A stretch of 64,000 nucleotides of DNA from Chrysomallon squamiferum (taxonomy: Eukaryota > Mollusca > Gastropoda > Neomphalida > Peltospiridae): assembly GCA_012295275.1 (NCBI GenBank), contig CM022665.1, positions 17,460,410 to 17,524,409 on the forward strand. The letters run 5' to 3'. A program made the position numbers and the translations under genes. Position 1 is the first letter of the stretch. Each line of letters opens with the position of its first letter. The notes under the pieces are model-generated. The model saw only the letters and a list, made by a program, of their open reading frames with translations, did no database searches and was not told the DNA's origin. Below, piece by piece: positions 29,637 through 38,862 of this stretch.

Positions 29637-32600
29637 AAAAGAATTCAGTGGTAAAAAAATAACAATCAAATCAGTTTCTGACAGATTATATAAGCTACAT
29701 CCAAAATTTCATTTATTGTTCCACATTTACAGAATACCATAAATTACTAGTTAGTCAGATGGCAATCTGCCAAAGTTGGAAGGGATCATACATTGATTTT
29801 ACACATCAGCACATTTGATTCTTAGCATGTGAATCCACCTCTAGAGTAAAGATGTTAGATACATCATTTGATTATTAGTGCATCAATTATCACTGGCAGT
29901 GCAAATTACTGGCTCTCAGGCAATTGCATACAGTTTAATCAGACACTAGAATTCCAGTCACAGACTGTTATATTTGGTGTTGTCATACAGAGATGTTGAT
30001 GATGTACTTATCCTTTCTTTTCATAGTGCTTCTGAGCTTCCTAAACATGGACAATTTTGAACAGAATTCATTCCTCAGTATGTTACCAAAGTAGACCAAC
30101 CATGTTTTGACTGACACAAAGTCTAGGAGATTTATGCAAGCTCCATTTATAAGGAAATTATGCATGTGCAAAGTGTGAAAGCATGTTTAGACAATTAAAA
30201 TTACTCAACAATATCAAGGAACTGGTCTTGAAATTCATTTCTGGGTTGCTCTGACCCAATTTTGTGTGTGTGTCTGTTCATGTGCACATGTTTGTTTCAT
30301 GTTCTCACTAAATGAGTTGTTTGTCCAAAACATTCAATAATTAGAGTTACTAGATTCACTTGAAAAAGCAGAATTTGTTTTCATATGATATATCATAAAA
30401 GAAGATACATCAAGAGTCTAGAAGAATTAAAGGCATGATAAACACATTGGGAGTAGAAACCATAAAATGCAGAAAATGGCTTTCAGCATATCTGGTTTAT
30501 TGTCGGGGTATTTACCTTAGTTACCATGGACAGATGTTGATCAAATCCTGTCCAACTTAAAGATATCAACACTGTTATGATATTCTGCTAATACAAATAC
30601 AATATCTTTATTAGAAACAAAATGCAGATATTTAATTATTTTGTAGTTACTGCCATGTTTTAGAAAAATCAAGAACCTGCACTACACTTTGGTTTATATG
30701 ACAAATCTGACTTCAACATATATCAGTTAATGTCTTTTTCTTCATACAGTATTAATATTTAAAATAAAATTATTGTTAGAAATAATTAACTATCCCTTGT
30801 AATTTTGAACACTGTTACTAAAAAGGAAAATACATTACTCTGATAAACAAAATTAAATAGGCTGATCTAGCTGCTTATAAATAATATATTCTGAGCATTT
30901 TTATATTGAAAAATAACTGTTTATGTAATTACCATGTTTGATAACAAAGGCTATATTTATTTATATACGTATGTATATTACTGAAGCCAGGAATCACTGT
31001 TTTACCCCTAAATACTAATAGTAAAAATATTTTCTGATATAAGCAATAACAAAAAAATATATATATCATTTTAAGTAATTGATATATTTTTATTTATTTT
31101 TTTTGTCATAGCCTTACATGGTGCAAGTGACAAGAAAGATCAATGTTCCCTGTCCTGCCCCAGTGCCATAACAGGTGTATTCCAATTTTGCTTCCATCGT
31201 AGTTTCAAAGTATTTTTCCTACGTTTGAAATGATCAGTTTCATCTGTCTCATAGTTCATTCAGTTATCTTGTCCTTGTCTGTCTCAGTGTCAAATCCGTT
31301 AAAAAACATTCTTTGACGTGTACATGATAACATTTATTTTTCTAACAACATTAAACACTATTGTTTGTTTCTTTTTCTTTTATCTAGGTCAGCTGCCATG
31401 TGATGGAATACACAATGTGCAATCATTTATTTATAGGTTTATTAAATGACCTATCACATGAACAAAATAGTTTACACTGCTGAAGATTAAAGAGAGTATG
31501 TTCTAAGCAATTTATGTGGTTGAAAAGCACAGTTATTAACATATTGATGCCCTTATATGGAAAGATGATGTTTCAAGCTTTCTGCTGATGCCTGGTTTGT
31601 CAGGGATTGTCTCAAAATTACCCAAACAGAAAGACTGCAAAACTGTTGGTTTGCAAATGAATTTCCATCTCTTTACAGAAATCATTTAATAATGCAGGAA
31701 AAAATATTATTTAGATGCTATCAACAGTGGAAATCAATAAAAGGATAGCTAAAGAACTGCTTACAGAGAAAATGTCAAAATTGATAGATTTGCCATTTTT
31801 TAAGAAAAAACTACCTTTTCTCAGTTTATAAGAATGTGGCACGTGTGTGTGTGCACACATGCACATGTGCATTGTGTCTTAAATATATCTGCTCTGCATA
31901 TTATCCATAAAGCAATAGTCTTACTGAAAGGTACAACAGGGCACTGAAAGTAGGCATCTGCTAAATGGGCTACCAATACAAAATTAAACTCAAAGTTTAA
32001 ATTCCATAAACACTGAGAAAGTAAAGAAAATAAAACAAAGGGAATACTAATATTCATGGTTGGAAACAGTTATTTTCAAAATATTGTTACAACATGCCAT
32101 TTACTTTATCATGAATCAAAGGTAAATCATAAAAATAATAAATTAAAAAAATAGTTACCCAAAGATTTTCTTTTTTCAGATGGAAGGTGAAATGTTCTGT
32201 TTGGATCTTTCTGGCCTGTCTTGACTTTCATAAAATAAACACATTCCCAAACAGGAGCATGATTCTTTTGAACGAAGACATATTTATACTTAAAATCTCC
32301 ATTTCGGGTATCTTTTGGCATGTCTACTGGTAAAATATACTCATGGCATTCAGCAGATTTACTGAAAAAAAATTTTTAATCATTTATTTATTTATCATTA
32401 TTATTATTTTTTCTGAGGTAATCCATTAACCATAGAAAATGGCAGACTACTGTAAATTTATCGTATTTTTTTTTAGGCTAACCAGCAGTCAGGCTGAAGA
32501 AAGCAAGTACTGGGCACACAGTCTGAAAATCAGGAGCAAGAAACAGCATATGGCTGAAAAGTTTCAGCAAAGTTCAGATATTAAAACAGATTTATAAATC

Positions 32601-35600
32601 AAAATGTTGCTCTTCCTTGGCCACTGATATAAATGGATACTTAACAGAAATTTATATCTCTGAAATAAAAGCATTCAAAACAAAAAATTTGGAGATTAAA
32701 AAGAAATGCTTTTTTCTTTTTTTTTAAACACAATTAAACATAATTGAATTAGAAAAGAAACTATGACAGAAAATAAAAAGTTTATAAAAAGATGGATTTG
32801 TATTCATTACCATGTATTTATATACTATTACTAAAAGGCTTCTGAAATAATGAATAAAATAATAAAAATATTGATCTTGATTTATTATAACTGCATTTAC
32901 AATTTTACATCTTTAATAATCAGAATGTGAAACTGAATAAAAATTAAATAAGTTTCTGTTCTAATTTGTTATGACATCTGAGTTTTTCAGTTCATATACA
33001 GTTCTGTTTTAAACAGACATATATATTTACTTTCTTACAGTTATTAAACTGTGCTATAATATTACATAATATTTGTTATTCTGCAGTATCGTATTTGTAA
33101 ACATTGTTACATAATTACAAACAACATATAATTATCTTCAACTGTGTGTAATATTGGAAAATATTTACGGTTTAAATGTAGCATTATAAAAGGACAAACC
33201 TTGTTTTTCTTTAATGGTAAATTATGACACAACTCTATCCAGACTTGTTTTCTCAAGTTTTAGGGCTAAAATGCATAATTGCTATTGATTTCAGGACTGA
33301 AAAGAAAGACAGTCTTGAGGAACATTTTTCTCAGTTAATGCTTCTGAGACATTCTGCTCTTAGCAACACTAATAAAGTTACAGCTCAGTCAGTTTTCATG
33401 ATATAAACAAATATTCTGTAGTTTTTCAAGTCTTTTAATGTATTGTATCTGATTATGTTAATATCTCTTTTCTTTTTTCCTTTTTTTGAAACTTTTTAAT
33501 GTATTTTTCTTACAGATTCAGCTGAAAAACAAGAGGAGTTCTCATTTATTTTGGTTATCTTATAACTGATTCTAGTATATCAGATTTAAATTAGAAATAT
33601 CCTTTAAAAAAATAATAATAATAATTTCAATCCCAATACTAGTTATTGTCCAGTTAAAAAGGAAAAAAGTGTATACTGAATATTGGAAAATAATTTTTAA
33701 TGAAAAAGACATTATAAAGTAAAAAATAATTTATTAGAAAAACACAAAAAGAACAAAATAAATTTTTCATGTCTTGCTCAAAATAAATTTCTGATGTCTT
33801 GCTCATTTACAATAATCATCTTACATTTGTGGATCTTACTCTTGTCTTCATTCAATATTCTCAGTTTGAACTTGTATGAAATATTAATTGCATTATCCTT
33901 ATAGAAATTCACTGAACAAATGCTCAGTCTACATGCCTGCAAATTTTTTAGTCATCATAACTACCGTATATACTTGTGTATAAGTCGAATTTTGGGGAGA
34001 CTATATTAAGGTAATATTTTGGGGGTTGACTTATACATAGGTAATGCTTTTGTAGCTGCTGCTGAAGAGTCGCCATTTTGACTGTTTTTTGCTACGGGAT
34101 GCATCTAAAATAATTGCGGTCTTTCAGCTTTTCAAAAATATAATTTTATCATATACAAAATTTTGAAAAATTAAATAACAAAACCAAATATGAATGTAAA
34201 ACATGATATTCTTCCGTTTAATGACATAAAAATACATTTTAAAGCGAGAAAACCGTCAGTACGGCGTTATGCCTTACAGCGTCTTGCAATGATCTAGGAA
34301 TGCAGACTTCTCTGCCAAATTGCACTAAATATCAGTCCTAATTTCATAAACAAAACTCAGGCTATAGCTCGTGTAATATATGCATTTACGTTATTATGGT
34401 ATATTCGTGCAAGTTACAGCTCGTGCAAGTTATGTTACAGTAGGCGTACAATGTAGGCCTTCATGGCACTGTCACACTGGTCTAAAAATAGTGATGGTGC
34501 CTGGAATCTACAGTTGACTTATACACAAGTAATATCTAAAATGACGCAATTTTTGGTCTTAAAATACACATCAACTTATACATAAGGTCGCCTTGTACAC
34601 AAATATATACGGTAATTATTTTGTGTCAATTTCTGGCTATTCTTGAGGAAGGGTTAATAAGTCTGGACAGATTTTACATTAAAAAAATTATAAAAGATTA
34701 AAATAATTTAAAAAGTAAAATAAAAAATATATATTTACTCTGTTTTCTGCATCTTCCACTTTTTTGTATTCCATTTTTCTAATACATCTGTCCCAAATGC
34801 AATATAAAGATCTTCATTCTCAATTTTTTTGCTGCCATGAACTAGTACATGAAACACCACTGTCACCCTATCAGCATGAGACCTAGAAAAAATAACTTAA
34901 TAATCAATTTATTAAAAGAAAAACAATATGACTATAATAATTTTCATAACAAATTTATGCATATTCTGTTTTGCAGGTATTTATAACATCATGTACTGCT
35001 CACCTGTAGAACTGTAGAAATAAATCTTCAAGTGTCAAAAATAACTTAAATCTGAAGTTTTACTTTGCCCTTCTTAAAATAAACAATAATAAGAAACAGT
35101 ATGTAATTTTTTCTTGTATTTTTTCTCATATTTTGTATATAATATTTTATTATGAATTATTTTAAGAACAACAATGACAAAGTTTCTAACATTGTGTTTT
35201 TTCTGAAAGACAGTTATTATTTAAATGAACAAAATAGCTTAAAATGGGAACTGCAGATGTCAGTGATGATTCTATTATTGTAAATATCCATTTACTGTTC
35301 TTGCTTTTGTCACCAAAATCCAAAAATTGAGAAATAAAAAGAAGTTTTCTCCTAAGAGACATGCATATATAATGATTTATTATGGCAAACTGAATTAAAC
35401 CAATTGTAATTTTTCTGCATTGTAATTTTTATTTTATGAAAATTAACTCAGTCTAACAGCACTTTTTATTTATATAATAGAAACAATTTCAGTTTATTTA
35501 ATTTAACATTAAGATTGGAGTGGTTTGAGTGGTTTGTTAATTACTATATATTATAATCCAGTTAGATTTATCTTTCATACTTGTAATGTGTCAATAATAA

Positions 35601-35735
35601 TTTATTATACTCCTTTGCATTTGTGTATCCATCACATATTTTTTTAATGAAATGTAACCTATGAAATAATAATATTTTGAATTTATACCAGTATTGTGAA
35701 AGATAACAAAAACAAAAAATTAAGTTTTATTTATA

Positions 35736-35769
<34 letters not shown>

Positions 35770-38700
35770 TTTTTTTTACCTACCGTGTTACTATCTTTGC
35801 ATTCCTTGTCTGATTAGACTCAGTTTTCTGAAAATGATTTGAAATTATGATTATGATGCTGACAATACATCAAATACATTTTTTCAAGATTTATAAAATA
35901 TGAAGTATTTTTAAATTCAAATTTTGCTTATAAACAATTTATATATGTTTTGAAAAATTATTTTTAGGAGAAAAACATTCTACAAAAATCCTACATTACT
36001 ACATACATTAAATCCCTTAACAGTGAATATGGACATGATAATCAAACTGCACTGTATTAATCACAAATTATTTAAAAGAATAATCATATCAAATATAAAA
36101 TTCTATTACACTGATGTACATCTAATGCACCAACACTTAATGACCTTAAACAAATAATTTTTAATATTATTCAAAACCATAACTGTTTTTTATAGATGAT
36201 ATTTTTTTTATTATTAATTTTTTTTTTTTTTCTCAGATATTTTGCAATCTTTTTACAAACTGTGTCCACCAAAGACTGGTTTGAATGAATTACCAAAATG
36301 AACAACCATAAAATTAATAAAATAAAAATGAATTAAAAAGCACCTATATTAAGGAATGGGTAGCAACTATCATACATAGATAATATTGTCAAAATAAGTA
36401 GTTTTGGCTTATAACCAAAGTAATAGAGAACATTCAGCATTCCATTTTGTGAACTCTTTTGTATCATCAACTAGGCATTGGTTTATAGCATTTTATTAAT
36501 CAAATGTATCAATATACTTATTCTTATTGATAAATAATCTGCATTTAATTTCACTGAATGTACAGTTTATTTTGCTAGATAATTCTATTTAAATTATAAA
36601 AAAAATTAAAATTCTAAAGACACAAAAGCTTTATAATTAAAAAAGAAAAAGTTTGAAATATTGCTACACAGTGATTTGATATATTTCTCTGTTCAGTTCA
36701 TCAAATCATCAGGCTTATATTTTTATTGTTTGTTCATTATTTGTTCTGTCTATAAACTTGGAGTTAATTATATTGTATTCCAGATAATAAATATATTATC
36801 CTTTTTTTTTTTTTTCTTTTTCACTAAAATAATTAATAAGCCATTTTACTGCTGTACATACTTCAAGTATCACACTGCATTTATAGAGTCTGAAAGAACA
36901 GTTCTATTCTAAAGCTATATAGCAGATGAAATGTTTAAATGATAAACTATTATTATCAACTTATTATTATATATGAAGAAATATACTTGTAATGATACCT
37001 TCTTATCATCAGAATTTTTTGCTGCTTTGTTACTTTTATTCTTTTCAGGTTTATCTGCTGGCTCACTGGAACATGTTTCTGATTTTTGTTTTTCCAAGTT
37101 AGAATTTGTATTAGTAGTATCTTCTTTCTGAAAGTGGGAATCTTCCACATTTATTGTCTCTGCACTACTGCTTGGTCCAGATGATTTGTTTTGTTGTCCA
37201 TCATCAGGTATAGTTTTATTTGTGGTAGTATTTTCATGTTTTTTGGTATCAGACAGATATTTTACAGTGATCTTCTGAATTAACTCCATGTGACTGCAGA
37301 GTTTCTCCATTTTCAGTATAATTTGTTTTGTCTGTTTCATTTCTATCATATACTTGTTTGGTTTTCTTTATTTCCAGTCCCAAATACTTGTGGATATTTG
37401 GATTTAACTTTTGATTTAGTTTCATTTTTAGAAGAAGAACTGTTATTATTAGCATTAGCATAATCATTATTCTGCTGATCAGTGATAGGTTGTACCTGAC
37501 TGTTATCTTCAGACTTAACTGTTGCTTTCAGAGTTTCTCCTGCTTTCCCAGGATGTGTTTCTTTGTCTGCTGCATCATGATTTTCTTCAGTTACTGGACT
37601 ATCTTTATTCTTCTGTCAGAGTTCAAATGACTTTTGAATCATTTTTTCCTGAGTTTCTCCTGTTTTCCCAGCATTTAGTTTCATTTTTTCTTCATTTGCA
37701 GAAGTCAAATACTTTTGAATCATTTTCATTTTTGGCATTAACACTAGCATCATCATTATTCTTCTGATCACTGATAGGTTCTATGTGACTGTTATCTTCT
37801 GACTTAACTGTTGGTTTCAGAGTTTCTCCTGCTTTCCCAGGATGTGTCTCTCTGTCTGCTGCATCACATTTTTCTTCATTTGTAGAATCAAATACTTTTG
37901 AATCATTTTCCTCTGCTTCTGATTTAATTTCATTTTTTGCAGAAGCATTGTTATTATTAACACTAGTAGCATCACAAGGATTTTTCTGCTGATCACTGAT
38001 AGGTTGTACCTGACTGTTATCTTCAGACTTAACTGTTGCTTTCAGAGTTTCTCCTGCTTTCCCAGGATGTGTCTCTTTGTCTGCTGTATCATGTTTTTCT
38101 TCAGTTATTGGACTATCTTTATTTGTAGAGTCAAATACTTTTGAATCATTTTCCTCTTCTTTTGATTTAGTTTCATTTTTCAGCTGATTGTTGAAAGGTT
38201 GTAGCTGACTGTTACTTTCAGAGATTAACTGTTTCTGTCAGCTGATCTATCATATTTTCATTGACTGTAACATCATTTTCTTTTGGATATTTCTGCTCAA
38301 CTTCTTTGAATATTTCACTTTTGCTTAAGGCACTATTATTAATGCCAAACTTACAATCATCAGAAGATAGGGTATTACTGTTATCTTCAGACAAAACTTT
38401 GTCAGTTAGCAATAATTTATCAGTCTTTGAAGGTGTAATGTTTGATATCTGCTGATCAAATACTCTTTCAGCATTGTTTCCAGTCTCAAAATGATCTTCA
38501 GAAGGATCTTTACCTGGGCCATTGTTATCTTCTTTACTATTTTCATTACTTGGATTTAGCTCTTTTTGACATATATCAACAATATTTTCTTTTTCCTTTT
38601 TTGCTACTGTTGAATTCTTTTTTTTTCTTTTTTTCTTTTTTCTCTTTGTCTTTTTTTTTTTAAGTTCTTTGGGTGCATCTTCACCAAATTCATCCAATGT

Positions 38701-38808
38701 TAATGATTCTGAACTGACTGTCTGATATATCACATGGGTCTTTTGATCCTTCATTTAGAAATAATAAAATATAGATTATTGTTATAATACATACATATAA
38801 TACAATAG

Positions 38809-38862
<54 letters not shown>

